The position numbers and the translations under genes were made by a program. Source: Marivirga arenosa (GTDB lineage Bacteria; Bacteroidota; Bacteroidia; Cytophagales; Cyclobacteriaceae). Taken from it: 64,000 bases of DNA. The DNA lies in NCBI RefSeq assembly GCF_030503875.2, contig NZ_CP129968.2, positions 3,775,001 through 3,839,000 of the forward strand, read 5' to 3'. How positions within the stretch are numbered: the stretch's first letter is position 1; every line of letters begins with the position of its first letter. The notes under the pieces were generated by a model, which saw only the letters and a program-made list of their open reading frames with translations, searched no databases and had not been told where the DNA came from. Positions 52,898 through 61,364 of the stretch are shown here, in pieces.

Positions 52898-54097
52898 TTA
52901 TGCTCTTAAAACTGACTTTATAGAACCAACTATTTCATCCGCTGGCCTAAACAAAATACTTTCATTAAATGAAAGTCTGATCTGACCGTCTTCATTCGGT
53001 GGACGTAACCATATATTATGTTTATTATCTAATTCATTAACAAAATGACCGATATCTATATTAGAATTAAAAGCTAATTCATAAATATTAGTCCCATTAT
53101 CAATAGAAGAAATATTAATTTCATCTAGCTGATTTAGTGCTTTCACTATTTCTTTTGATGTGTCAGCCAACTTCTTAAATCTATCAGTAATTCCATCTAA
53201 ATAATGAAGAGCCATCGCTGTATTAGTCCAGCTCTGATACATAGTGCCACCTAATATCTTAATTTGATGATGCATTCTGTCAATCAATTCAGCATCACCA
53301 CATAAAATAGCTCCTCCATTCGCATTCAAGTATTTATACAATGAAATATATACAGTATCGAAAGGAGCAGCATATTCTTTCAAGCTTACACCCTGATAAG
53401 CCTCAGCATAATGAATTCTAGCTGCATCTAAATGCATTTTGTAAGCATTGCTTTTACAATAAGCGGCAATTTCCTGAATGGTGGCCAAAGGAACTGCTGT
53501 ACCGTTTGCTCTCCTCACTGGGTTTTCAATCACTACTGTACCTATCCCACTTTTAAAAACCTCATTTTGATGAATATTTTGAATGGTTTCATCTAATTCC
53601 TCAGCAGTATAATAGGCTTTATTATTTTGAACTGGCACTAATCTTTTTCCATGGACACTTTGCGCAGAATCAGTTTCATCCCTGTATATATGAGAATTTT
53701 CAGGAACAATTACTTTAGTATTTTCAGCATTCAACATCTTAATGGCTAGCTGATTCGCCATAGTTCCAGTAGGTAAATAAATTGCTTTTTCTTTACCCGT
53801 TAATTCAGCAAGCTTTTCCTCCAACTTTTGAGTTGCTCCGCCAGTACCATAAACATCTGCAGAAATACTACTGGATTTGTTTATTTCTTGAAGTTTTTGA
53901 ATGTAGTCATTAGGCTCATATGCCAAGCCATCATACACTAAATTTATTAACTTATTATTATCCCTTTTAAATAGATTATCTGAATAATCTTCCGCACTAC
54001 CAATTCCTGGAAGTAAGATTGGTAAACTTGATAAGCCTAACTTTTTCAAAAAGTCTCTGCGGCTATTAAATGATGGTTTAGCTTTCATATTATCCAT
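52898..54097 (-). CDS. Threonine aldolase-like PLP enzyme with Tat signal peptide
   Basis: A 399-residue fold-type I PLP protein of the beta-eliminating lyase / L-threonine aldolase family: LEEKLAELTGKEKAIYLPTG, TMANQLAIKMLN, HLDAARIHYAEAYQGVSLKE, and the PLP lysine probably in YISLYKYLNANGGAIL, where YKY replaces the SKG of classical enzymes. The N-terminus carries a twin-arginine signal, SRRDFLKKLGLSSLPIL (Arg13-Arg14), with a cleavage-like GIGSAED, suggesting export already folded with its cofactor. Reaction (aldol cleavage or another lyase) is not certain. Confidence 0.82.
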   Translation of the reverse strand: MDNMKAKPSFNSRRDFLKKLGLSSLPILLPGIGSAEDYSDNLFKRDNNKLINLVYDGLAYEPNDYIQKLQEINKSSSISADVYGTGGATQKLEEKLAELTGKEKAIYLPTGTMANQLAIKMLNAENTKVIVPENSHIYRDETDSAQSVHGKRLVPVQNNKAYYTAEELDETIQNIHQNEVFKSGIGTVVIENPVRRANGTAVPLATIQEIAAYCKSNAYKMHLDAARIHYAEAYQGVSLKEYAAPFDTVYISLYKYLNANGGAILCGDAELIDRMHHQIKILGGTMYQSWTNTAMALHYLDGITDRFKKLADTSKEIVKALNQLDEINISSIDNGTNIYELAFNSNIDIGHFVNELDNKHNIWLRPPNEDGQIRLSFNESILFRPADEIVGSIKSVLRA

Positions 54098-54201
54098 TTC
54101 TAATTTTCAATTAATTTAGTGACTGAATAATACAAAGCTTAATGAATCATTATAAAAATGATAATAAATTTCTACTATTTCCTAAAAATGACTTCATAAA
54201 T

Positions 54202-54238
54202 AAAATAAGGGCCCTCTAGTGTTGAGAGCCCCTATTTT
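54202..54238 (-). terminator. Probable terminator after the 97-residue unknown gene
   Basis: An imperfect hairpin: CTCT (54214-54217) pairs with AGAG (54225-54228), extended by GGG/CCC and the flanking AAAATA/TATTTT after a small bulge. On the minus strand it is followed by TTATTTTATTT. It starts right at the stop codon. Confidence 0.5.
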
Positions 54239-54529
54239 CTATATTGCTACTTTTACGATAGACTTAATCGGTATATGGTAGTTTTTCTTGAGCAATACAT
54301 TTTTTTCTGTTACAGCCCAAACAGTTCCCACAGTATTTAGAAGTTCTCCTTCAGCGTTCATAAATTCAATTTTTACTGAAGTTTTATGCAAATTACCGAG
54401 AATTAAAGCTTTATTAAGTTTCTGTAATCTGATAAGGGCATCATTATCATCCAGTAATACATCGTTTTTAATAAATGAGATTTTTGAAAGGTCGTTTTTA
54501 TCTATTGTTCTACTAACTAAAGTTTCCAT
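54239..54529 (-). CDS. Small cytoplasmic protein, unknown function
   Basis: I take the ATG at 54529 (METLVSRTIDKNDLSKISFI, 96 residues); a reading from further upstream adds seven hydrophobic residues without support. The protein has an acidic N-terminal helix region (KNDVLLDDNDALIRLQKLNKA) and a C-terminal beta region (KTSVKIEFMNAEGELLNTVG, VWAVTEKNVLLKKNYHIPIK, SIVKVAI) resembling a small RNA- or ligand-binding barrel; that is speculation. No signal peptide. Homologues seem to exist in related genomes from memory, but I do not know a function. Confidence 0.65.
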   Translation of the reverse strand: METLVSRTIDKNDLSKISFIKNDVLLDDNDALIRLQKLNKALILGNLHKTSVKIEFMNAEGELLNTVGTVWAVTEKNVLLKKNYHIPIKSIVKVAI

Positions 54530-54580
54530 AATTAAAAATTTAAAGTTCACGATATGTTTTCATCTAAAAACCTCAAAAAA

Positions 54581-54859
54581 TCAATTATAGAAAATTAGCT
54601 GTTTATAGAGTATAATAAGATTTTCAGAAGAATGAATTCTTAAGTACTCATAGTTTTGGATAGAAATATCAACTGCCCATAATACTCTATGGATAGTATT
54701 TTTAATAGTTTTGGAATAAGCTTGTTGCTTCGATTGATATTCTAGAACAACATGAATAGTTTCAACTTCTTCGTTAATGTTACTACTTGCCGACAAGGGT
54801 AGGCTCAACATAAATGAAAAAGCTAATAGGAAAAATATGTTTCTTTTTATTTTATTCAT
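54581..54859 (-). CDS. Small secreted protein, unknown function
   Basis: Starts best at the ATG at 54859 (MNKIKRNIFFLLAFSFMLSL, 92 residues), which begins a good signal peptide ending PLSASS. The mature part is about 70 residues (EEVETIHVVLEYQSKQQAYS, KTIKNTIHRVLWAVDISIQN, YEYLRIHSSENLIILYKQLI). Nothing in it is recognised. It lies 51 bases ahead of the small cytoplasmic gene, on the same strand, and could be co-transcribed with it. Confidence 0.5.
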   Translation of the reverse strand: MNKIKRNIFFLLAFSFMLSLPLSASSNINEEVETIHVVLEYQSKQQAYSKTIKNTIHRVLWAVDISIQNYEYLRIHSSENLIILYKQLIFYN

Positions 54860-54939
54860 ATTAAATATCACAATGGATTATACATAATAATCATCCTTTT
54901 AGTTTCATTTTGTACTGAATAATTAAACTAACGCAAAAT

Positions 54940-54970
54940 AAAAGCCCAACTTAGTTTAAGTTGGGCTTTT
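54940..54970 (-). terminator. Terminator of ettA
   Basis: Perfect 13-base stem AAAAGCCCAACTT (54940-54952) / AAGTTGGGCTTTT (54958-54970), five-base loop, followed on the minus strand by ATTTTG. It lies 54 bases past the ettA stop. Confidence 0.82.
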
Positions 54971-55024
54971 GACAAAGACTGTAGTTTACATAAATACGAT
55001 ACAATCAGCGTTTTATGCTTGGCT

Positions 55025-56710
55025 CTATCTAGTAAGCTTTTTATATTTTATTCTTTTAGGAATTGCATCATCGCCAAGCCTTTTCTTTCTATTCTCTTCA
55101 TAATCAGAAAAGTTTCCTTCAAACCAATATACTTGAGAATCCCCTTCAAAGGCTAAAATATGGGTACAAATTCTATCTAAGAACCATCTATCGTGACTTA
55201 TTATTACTGCACAACCTGCGAAGTTTTCTAAACCCTCCTCTAATGCACGTAGTGTATTTACATCCAAATCGTTAGTAGGCTCATCAAGCAATAATAAATT
55301 CGCTTCTTGCTTAATTGACATGGCAAGGTGAACTCTATTTCGCTCTCCACCTGACAATACTCCTACTTTCTTTTCTTGATCAGCACCTGCAAAATTAAAC
55401 TTACTTACGTATGCTCTTGAGTTGATCTTATTATTCCCTAACTGAATCCATTCATTCCCTTCAGATATATTTTCCCAAACAGATTTATTAGGATCAAGAT
55501 TATCATGTTCCTGATCTACATAAGAGATTTTCACAGTTTCTCCTACCTCAAAAGTACCAGCATCTGGCTCTTCTTTGCCCGTAATTAATTTAAATAATGT
55601 GGTTTTACCTGCACCATTAGGACCGATAATTCCAACAATACCCCCTTGTGGTAGAGAGAAATTTAAATCTTCATATAATAACTTATCACCATAAGCCTTG
55701 GCAACGCCTTTAGCCTCAATCACCTTGCTACCTAATCTAGGGCCTGGCGGTATAAAAAGCTCTAGTTTTTGTTCTTTTTCCTTACCCTCTTCATCGAGCA
55801 TCTTCTCATAAGAACTTAAACGCGCTTTTGATTTAGCTTGACGTGCTTTTGGAGCCATTCTTACCCACTCTAACTCACGCTGCAAAGTTTTTTGCCTTTT
55901 TGATTCAGTCTTTTCTTCCTGAGCCAATCTTTTTTGCTTCTGGTCTAACCAGCTTGAGTAATTTCCTTTCCATGGAATGCCTTCACCTCTATCTAATTCT
56001 AAAATCCAGCCAGCAACATTATCTAGGAAATAACGATCGTGAGTAACGGCAATTACCGTTCCTTTATATTGTTGCAAATGATGTTCTAACCAATGCACAG
56101 ACTCAGCATCTAAATGGTTAGTGGGCTCATCTAATAATAAAACGTCTGGTTCTTGAAGTAAAAGTCTACAAAGCGCTACTCTACGTTTTTCACCCCCTGA
56201 TAAATTTTTAACTGGTGAGTCAGCTGGTGGAGTTCTCAATGCATCCATAGCCTGTTCTAATTTACTATCAAGCTCCCAAGCATTAACATGATCTAATTTC
56301 TCTTGAACTTTTGCTTGTTGTTCAATTAAATCATTCATTTTATCAGGATTATCCAGCACTTCCGGATCAGCGAATTTCTCATTTATCTCTTCGAATTCTT
56401 TTAAAAGATTAACCGTTTCCGCTACACCTTCTTCCACTACTTCTTTTACCGTTTTATTAGGATCGAGCTCTGGCTCCTGCTCTAACAAACCAACTGAATA
56501 TTCTTTTGAAGCTACCACTTCGCCTTGGTAATCTTTATCAATACCAGCAATAATTTTCAGCAATGAAGATTTACCTGAACCATTAAGCCCTAAAACACCG
56601 ATTTTAGCGCCATAATAAAATGATAAGTATATATCCTTTAAAACTGTTTTTTTGGGAGGGTAGATTTTGGAAACCCCCGCCATAGAAAAGATTATTTTTT
56701 CGTCACTCAT
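55025..56710 (-). CDS. ettA: Energy-dependent translational throttle protein EttA (ABC-F ATPase)
   Basis: Cytoplasmic ABC-F ATPase that binds the ribosomal E site and gates the first elongation steps according to ATP level. The 561-residue protein has two nucleotide-binding domains: Walker A GLNGSGKSS (about 41-49) and GPNGAGKTT, signatures LSGGEKRRVALCRLL and LSGGERNRVHLAMSI, Walker B LLLDEPTNHLDAES and LLLDEPTNDLDVNT. Between them are the arm insertion and the charged P-site tRNA interaction linker (LQRELEWVRMAPKARQAKSK). No membrane segment. It diverges from the DUF349 gene. Confidence 0.95.
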   Translation of the reverse strand: MSDEKIIFSMAGVSKIYPPKKTVLKDIYLSFYYGAKIGVLGLNGSGKSSLLKIIAGIDKDYQGEVVASKEYSVGLLEQEPELDPNKTVKEVVEEGVAETVNLLKEFEEINEKFADPEVLDNPDKMNDLIEQQAKVQEKLDHVNAWELDSKLEQAMDALRTPPADSPVKNLSGGEKRRVALCRLLLQEPDVLLLDEPTNHLDAESVHWLEHHLQQYKGTVIAVTHDRYFLDNVAGWILELDRGEGIPWKGNYSSWLDQKQKRLAQEEKTESKRQKTLQRELEWVRMAPKARQAKSKARLSSYEKMLDEEGKEKEQKLELFIPPGPRLGSKVIEAKGVAKAYGDKLLYEDLNFSLPQGGIVGIIGPNGAGKTTLFKLITGKEEPDAGTFEVGETVKISYVDQEHDNLDPNKSVWENISEGNEWIQLGNNKINSRAYVSKFNFAGADQEKKVGVLSGGERNRVHLAMSIKQEANLLLLDEPTNDLDVNTLRALEEGLENFAGCAVIISHDRWFLDRICTHILAFEGDSQVYWFEGNFSDYEENRKKRLGDDAIPKRIKYKKLTR

Positions 56711-56792
56711 ATCGCTTTTTTGCTTTATTTTTCTTTTTATTCGAAATACTACATCAAATTACGTGATTACATAATTAATTACACAACTGCCG

Positions 56793-56824
56793 TTGGGCTA
56801 TATTGCAAATTAAATTTATTTTTG
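56793..56824 (+). promoter_or_regulatory. Promoter of the DUF349 gene
   Basis: TTG (56793-56795) followed after 21 bases by TATTTTTG (56817-56824), matching the Bacteroidota promoter. It sits inside the longer reading of the DUF349 frame, supporting a start downstream at 56858. Confidence 0.6.
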
Positions 56825-56857
56825 CAGCAAATTATACAAAAACCAAATTATAATATT

Positions 56858-58099
56858 TTGACTGAATTACAGCAAGAATTGGCTTTCGTTGAAAACGGAA
56901 AGGTAATCTTAAAAGAACAAGAAGGTTTTCCTCAAAGAGAAATCGGTGAAGTAAAAGATGATGAAGCATCTGCTTTTCAGTTTTTTCAAGATCGATATGA
57001 AACCTTAAAAGAAAAGGTTGATAAAGTTCAGCACCAAATAGAGACTGAAGACAACAAAGGTTCTTTTTTGATGAAAGTACTTAATTTAAGAGAGTCTCTT
57101 TCTTCTTATGATGGTATTGGAGATTTTGTAGCCTTAAAAGAGCGTCTAGATATGTTGGAGAAAATGCTTGAGGATTACATAAGCCAAAACAGAAAACGTA
57201 ATCTTGATGTCAAAACTACTTTGGTTGAAGAAGCGAAAAGCTATGCTGCGAATCCTGATTGGAAAGAAGCTACTGAAAAATTAAAAGAGCTTCGACAGCG
57301 CTGGATTAGAGTTGGTGCCGTAGATGAAGATAAGAAAGAAGAGATTGAAAATGCTTTCCAGGCTATTTATGATGAGTTTTATGAAAAGAAAAAATCATTT
57401 TATGAAGCTAAGAAAGAAATGATGGTTACAAGAGAAAAGCAATATGAAGCTTTAATTGAAAAAGCTAAAAAATTGCAATCTCAAGAAAAAGATAGTGATC
57501 AGTTAGCTAAAAAAGTTGAATCTTTAGTACAGGAATGGAAAGAATTAGAAAATATCCCTAAGGATAAATATGCTAACTTATTAAAAGAGTTTAAAAAGTA
57601 TACCCATAGAAAATCATCTGGCAAAGCTTCTAAAGCCACTAAGAAAGAGAATAACGATAAGGAAAAGACTAGTTTATTAAATGAATTAAAAGAAGCCAAA
57701 ACTCTTGATTCTGATAAAGCTGTTGAAATAGCAAAATCAATCCAACAGAAATGGAAAAACCTTGGTAAAACTTTTGATCATTCATTAAATGATGAATACT
57801 TTACCTTAAATGACTATATTTTTGAAAAGCACTTTTTGGAGTCCTTATTTAAAAAGAAGGCTAAAAAAGATTTAGGTGAAAAAGATGCTGTTAAATTTAA
57901 AATGAATATTTTAAGAGATTTAATAGCTAGAGACCAAAAAGAATTAAATGTATTTGAAGAAAACCTAGAAAAATTTAATTTAGGAACTCAGAAACTAGAT
58001 AAATTGGTAGGTTATAAACATGAAAAACAAAAAAGAAAGCTTACTGTAAAACAACAAATCATGGATGAATTACGTGATTTGAACAAAAATTTAAAATAA
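56858..58099 (+). CDS. DUF349 domain-containing coiled-coil protein
   Basis: A highly charged, mostly helical protein of about 413 residues. I propose the TTG at 56858 (reading MTELQQELAFVENGKVILKE) because the promoter lies at 56793-56824 and the frame upstream of it (to 56720) codes for nothing sensible; no in-frame ATG lies nearby. Several DUF349 repeats follow (NPDWKEATEKLKELRQRWIR, VEEKN-like VGAVDEDKKEEIENAFQAIY, LVQEWKELENIPKDKYANLL, KSIQQKWKNLGKTFDHSLND). The function of DUF349 proteins is not settled; chromosome or RNA binding has been suggested. Confidence 0.8.
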   Translation: MTELQQELAFVENGKVILKEQEGFPQREIGEVKDDEASAFQFFQDRYETLKEKVDKVQHQIETEDNKGSFLMKVLNLRESLSSYDGIGDFVALKERLDMLEKMLEDYISQNRKRNLDVKTTLVEEAKSYAANPDWKEATEKLKELRQRWIRVGAVDEDKKEEIENAFQAIYDEFYEKKKSFYEAKKEMMVTREKQYEALIEKAKKLQSQEKDSDQLAKKVESLVQEWKELENIPKDKYANLLKEFKKYTHRKSSGKASKATKKENNDKEKTSLLNELKEAKTLDSDKAVEIAKSIQQKWKNLGKTFDHSLNDEYFTLNDYIFEKHFLESLFKKKAKKDLGEKDAVKFKMNILRDLIARDQKELNVFEENLEKFNLGTQKLDKLVGYKHEKQKRKLTVKQQIMDELRDLNKNLK

Positions 58100-58157
58100 T
58101 TTGAACTTTGTGTATATTTTTTTAGTATGCTAGTAAAAGTCATAAGCAATTAAGGCT

Positions 58158-58186
58158 TTGATTTATAATTTTTTATCATACTTTTG
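58158..58186 (+). promoter_or_regulatory. Promoter of the DUF2795 gene
   Basis: TTG (58158-58160), an 18-base gap, then TACTTTTG (58179-58186), one base shorter than the usual spacing. The leader before the ATG at 58211 would be about 20 bases. Confidence 0.6.
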
Positions 58187-58210
58187 CGCATCAAAAAAAT
58201 ACGGTAGAAT

Positions 58211-58432
58211 ATGTATTGGACATTAGAATTAGCTTCATACTTAGAAGATGCTCCGTGGCCAGCCACTAAAGACGAATTAATCGATTTTGGTATTCGTTCT
58301 GGAGCACCATTGGAAGTTGTAGAAAACTTACAAGAATTAGAGGATGATGGTCAGCCTTATGAAAACATAGAGGAGATTTGGCCTGATTATCCATCAAAAG
58401 AAGATTTCTTCTTTAATGAGGATGAATATTAG
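58211..58432 (+). CDS. DUF2795 domain-containing small protein
   Basis: A 73-residue acidic cytoplasmic protein: MYWTLELASYLEDAPWPATK, DELIDFGIRSGAPLEVVENL, QELEDDGQPYENIEEIWPDY, then an acidic tail. The pattern of a helix, APWPATKDELI, and a predicted small alpha fold is DUF2795. Function unknown. It has its own promoter and is followed by a set of hairpins. Confidence 0.85.
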   Translation: MYWTLELASYLEDAPWPATKDELIDFGIRSGAPLEVVENLQELEDDGQPYENIEEIWPDYPSKEDFFFNEDEY

Positions 58433-58457
58433 CTGAGTGGTGTTAAAACACTCAGCT
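58431..58457 (+). terminator. Hairpin at the end of the DUF2795 gene
   Basis: Stem AGCTGAGTG (58431-58439, beginning inside the stop codon) / CACTCAGCT (58449-58457), nine-base loop, followed by TAAG rather than a long T-run. Confidence 0.55.
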
Positions 58458-58468
58458 TAAGCATATAA

Positions 58469-58490
58469 TTTAGCCCAGAAATGGGCTAAA
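58469..58490. terminator. Second hairpin between DUF2795 and ispD
   Basis: Perfect nine-base stem TTTAGCCCA (58469-58477) / TGGGCTAAA (58482-58490) with a GAAA tetraloop. A third, A/T-rich palindrome, TAGAGTTTATAAACTCTA, lies at 58515-58532. The symmetric hairpin can serve both converging genes. Confidence 0.6.
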
Positions 58491-58537
58491 TACATTCCTC
58501 CTTCCTATTTAAATTAGAGTTTATAAACTCTAGACCA

Positions 58538-59206
58538 TTACTTATTGGCTAATAATGCTTCGGCTATTACCAAATCTTCCGGAGTTGTAATTTTAATATT
58601 TCGATAATCCCCTTCAATCAAGCTGACATCTTTACCATAGGCTTCCACCACAGAAGCATCATCGGTAAAATGATTTTTGAATTCAGTATTATAAGCTGAT
58701 TTTAAAAGATCAACTGAAAAAGTTTGTGGCGTTTGAACCATCCTTAAAGTGGATCGATCGATGTTTTTTGATTTTCCATCTTCTGTAAGTTGCCTTACTG
58801 AATCTTTCATTTTTACTGCGGTAATCACGGCTTGTTTTTTATTCGCTAAACTAAAAGATTCATGTATTATTTCAGCTGACACGAAGGGACGAACGCCATC
58901 ATGAATGGCAACTAATCCTTCATCTACATGCTCTAAAGCATTTTTCACGGAATGAAAACGAGTTTCTCCACCTGCTACTACCTTATGCGTTATATAATTT
59001 TGGTGCCAGACATTTAGCTCATCCCAGAATTGAATTTCTTCCTTTGGTAAGGTAATAATCAATTCAATTTCAGGATCAGCTATATTAAATGCCTGTAGGG
59101 TATGGATTAATATGGGGGTGCCTCCTAACTTAAGGAATTGTTTAGGAAGACTCTCTCCCATTCTTTTACCAGTACCACCTGCCACAATTATCGCATACTT
59201 TTTCAT
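58538..59206 (-). CDS. ispD: 2-C-methyl-D-erythritol 4-phosphate cytidylyltransferase
   Basis: Third step of the MEP isoprenoid pathway, forming CDP-methylerythritol. The 222-residue protein begins KYAIIVAGGTGKRMGESLPK (CTP-binding glycine-rich loop with Arg and Lys), followed by QFLKLGGTPILIHTL, VAIHDGVRPFVSAEII and DRSTLRMVQTPQTFSVDLLK, VEAYGKDVSLIEGDYRNIKI. All are IspD hallmarks. No ispF fusion is present. A hairpin (59235-59253) separates it from the upstream OmpA-family gene. Confidence 0.95.
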   Translation of the reverse strand: MKKYAIIVAGGTGKRMGESLPKQFLKLGGTPILIHTLQAFNIADPEIELIITLPKEEIQFWDELNVWHQNYITHKVVAGGETRFHSVKNALEHVDEGLVAIHDGVRPFVSAEIIHESFSLANKKQAVITAVKMKDSVRQLTEDGKSKNIDRSTLRMVQTPQTFSVDLLKSAYNTEFKNHFTDDASVVEAYGKDVSLIEGDYRNIKITTPEDLVIAEALLANK

Positions 59207-59234
59207 TCCTCTTAATAATATCTGTAAATAAAAA

Positions 59235-59253
59235 AGGGATGATTAACATCCCT
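59235..59253 (-). terminator. Terminator of the PorE-like gene
   Basis: Stem AGGGATG (59235-59241) / CATCCCT (59247-59253), five-base loop; on the minus strand followed by TTTTTATTT. It lies 27 bases past the stop of the OmpA-family gene. Confidence 0.8.
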
Positions 59254-59279
59254 ATTCCTTATCATATTTTAATTTGATT

Positions 59280-61364
59280 CTATTCTTTCACAATAAATTC
59301 AACCCTTCTGTTAATCTCTCTTCCCATTACCTCATCATCATTACTAACGATAGGTCTCTCTTCACCATATCCGGTTGCGTTTAATCGTCTTCTATCAATT
59401 CCTTTATCAGTTAAATAGTCAACTACTTTATTAGCTCTTAACTGAGATAGTTTTTTATTGAATGAAGCGGCACCAACATTATCTGTGTGTCCGGCAATTT
59501 CAACATTCACTTGAGGATTAGCCTCCATGAAGCTTACCATCTTATTTAATTCTTCATAAGATTCCGTTGTAAAGGTAGCCTTACCAAATTCAAAGAAAAT
59601 ATTTCTTAAAGTTTTAGATGTCCCAACCTCTGGCTTGCTCAACCTTAAAGTTTGTCTTACCACTTGCTCTTCAGCTGTTGAAGCAGGAATTGAAATTCTT
59701 TTATTGGCAAAAATATACCCTTGCTTTTCAGCAGAAAGCATAAAATTAGTAGGTTCTTCCCTTACAATCACATACGTATAAATCCCGTTGTCTTTACTCT
59801 CAGCGGGGACATTAATATTATCCTCCTGACCTTTCAATTTAACATTTGCGTCAATTGGCTGACCATTTCCTGCATCTAAAACTCTGACCATTAATTTAAC
59901 AGGTGCACCTGTGGTAGGCTTTTCTTCCGGAGTTTCTTTTACTTCTACCTTCTCAACTATTTGCTCTTTTTCCTTCTCTTCTCCCTCATCTACATTAGCG
60001 GTTTTACTTTCTAATTTTTTATCTGAATCATCTTCTGCTCCACCAATTTTAACTCTGTAAATATCATTATACCCCATCCCCTCTTCTCTAACAGTAGCGT
60101 AATAACCCGTTTTACCATCTTTTGTCATTACAAAGTAAATATCATCATCAGGTGTATTTAAAGGATACCCAAGGTTTTCAGGATTACTCCATTGGCTACT
60201 TGCACTATCATATTCAGATTTAAAAATATCAAATCCTCCCATGCCATTATGACCAGTAGAACTGAAATAAAGGGTTTTACCATCAAAAGTGATGAAAGTA
60301 CCATCTTCATCTCCTTCAGTATTAATTACATTTCCAATATTCTTTGAAGGTCCCCATTCTCCTTTTTTGTTTTTAGTTGAATAATAAATATCAAAACCCC
60401 CAAAACCACCTGGGCGGTTACTAGCAAAGAATAAGGTATTTCCATCAGCAGTCTGCGAAACTGACTTTTCATTATATCCACTTGAATTAATATTGTCACT
60501 TAATGCTATAGGCTCAGACCAAGTATCTTCAGAAAGGTTATTGGTAAAATAAATATCACCATTTCCTTCGTCACTGTAGATGTATAATGTTTTACCATCT
60601 GGTGAAAAACCGAAGTTCGAATCATGATATTTTGTATTAACAACTGGACCAATGTTTTCAGCTGGCTGCCATTCTCCTCCTGATTTCCTTGAAATAAAAA
60701 TATCTTCATAATAGAAGTTATCATCAAATACGTTTTCGTTTAAGTTTCCCTGATCAGGTCCTCTACGAGATGTGAAAATCATGATGGTTTCATCAGCATT
60801 TACCACTGGGGCATAATCTAAAGCCATTGAATTAATGGCTGTACCAGCATTTTTAATGGAATAGTTAACCGGATCCGCCATCAATTTTTTACCCGTATTA
60901 CATTCATCAATGCGCCTAACTACTTCATTCATGGGTTTTAAATCCGAACCATTGTAACCCGTATTACTTTCAAGCTTCTGTTTGTATTTATTGTAGTATT
61001 CAATAGCATTATCAAATTCATATCCATATTGATAAGCTTGGCCTATCTTGTAAAGCATGTCAAATTTATAATCCGAATCAAGTTGATAGGCACGTAACAA
61101 ATATTGAGTTGCCTTAGCTTTTTCGGTAGTTTGCAGGTATGTATCTCCAGTTTTGAAGTTTGCTTCTACACTATTCGGATCAGCATCGGCAGCTAATTTA
61201 TACATATCCAAAGCCTGAGTTAGCACACGTGTTTCCTTCAAAATTTCTTCTGCTATCAACAAATACTCCTTGGCCATATCAGGATTAGCCTCTTGTGCTT
61301 TCAGCTGCGAGCCAATAGTTACAGTTAAAAGTAAAACAAAAAAGAATCTAATTTTATATATCAT
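59280..61364 (-). CDS. PorE-like OmpA family protein (TPR, beta-propeller, CRD, OmpA domain)
   Basis: I take the ATG at 61364 (MIYKIRFFFVLLLTVTIGSQ, 694 residues), which opens a signal peptide; a longer reading adds 19 residues without support. Domains in order: TPR region (about 25-150), PD40 beta-propeller (about 180-450, with repeats such as GFSPDGKTLYIYSD, TADGNTLFFASNRPGGFGGF, TFDGKTLYFSSTGHNGMGGF), an acidic linker, a carboxypeptidase-regulatory-like domain (about 490-580: KLMVRVLDAGNGQPIDANVK) and a peptidoglycan-binding OmpA domain (about 600-694: VEIAGHTDNVGAASFNKKLS, LSQLRANKVVDYL). This is the architecture of T9SS PorE, though the family also holds T9SS-unrelated members. Confidence 0.85.
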   Translation of the reverse strand: MIYKIRFFFVLLLTVTIGSQLKAQEANPDMAKEYLLIAEEILKETRVLTQALDMYKLAADADPNSVEANFKTGDTYLQTTEKAKATQYLLRAYQLDSDYKFDMLYKIGQAYQYGYEFDNAIEYYNKYKQKLESNTGYNGSDLKPMNEVVRRIDECNTGKKLMADPVNYSIKNAGTAINSMALDYAPVVNADETIMIFTSRRGPDQGNLNENVFDDNFYYEDIFISRKSGGEWQPAENIGPVVNTKYHDSNFGFSPDGKTLYIYSDEGNGDIYFTNNLSEDTWSEPIALSDNINSSGYNEKSVSQTADGNTLFFASNRPGGFGGFDIYYSTKNKKGEWGPSKNIGNVINTEGDEDGTFITFDGKTLYFSSTGHNGMGGFDIFKSEYDSASSQWSNPENLGYPLNTPDDDIYFVMTKDGKTGYYATVREEGMGYNDIYRVKIGGAEDDSDKKLESKTANVDEGEEKEKEQIVEKVEVKETPEEKPTTGAPVKLMVRVLDAGNGQPIDANVKLKGQEDNINVPAESKDNGIYTYVIVREEPTNFMLSAEKQGYIFANKRISIPASTAEEQVVRQTLRLSKPEVGTSKTLRNIFFEFGKATFTTESYEELNKMVSFMEANPQVNVEIAGHTDNVGAASFNKKLSQLRANKVVDYLTDKGIDRRRLNATGYGEERPIVSNDDEVMGREINRRVEFIVKE

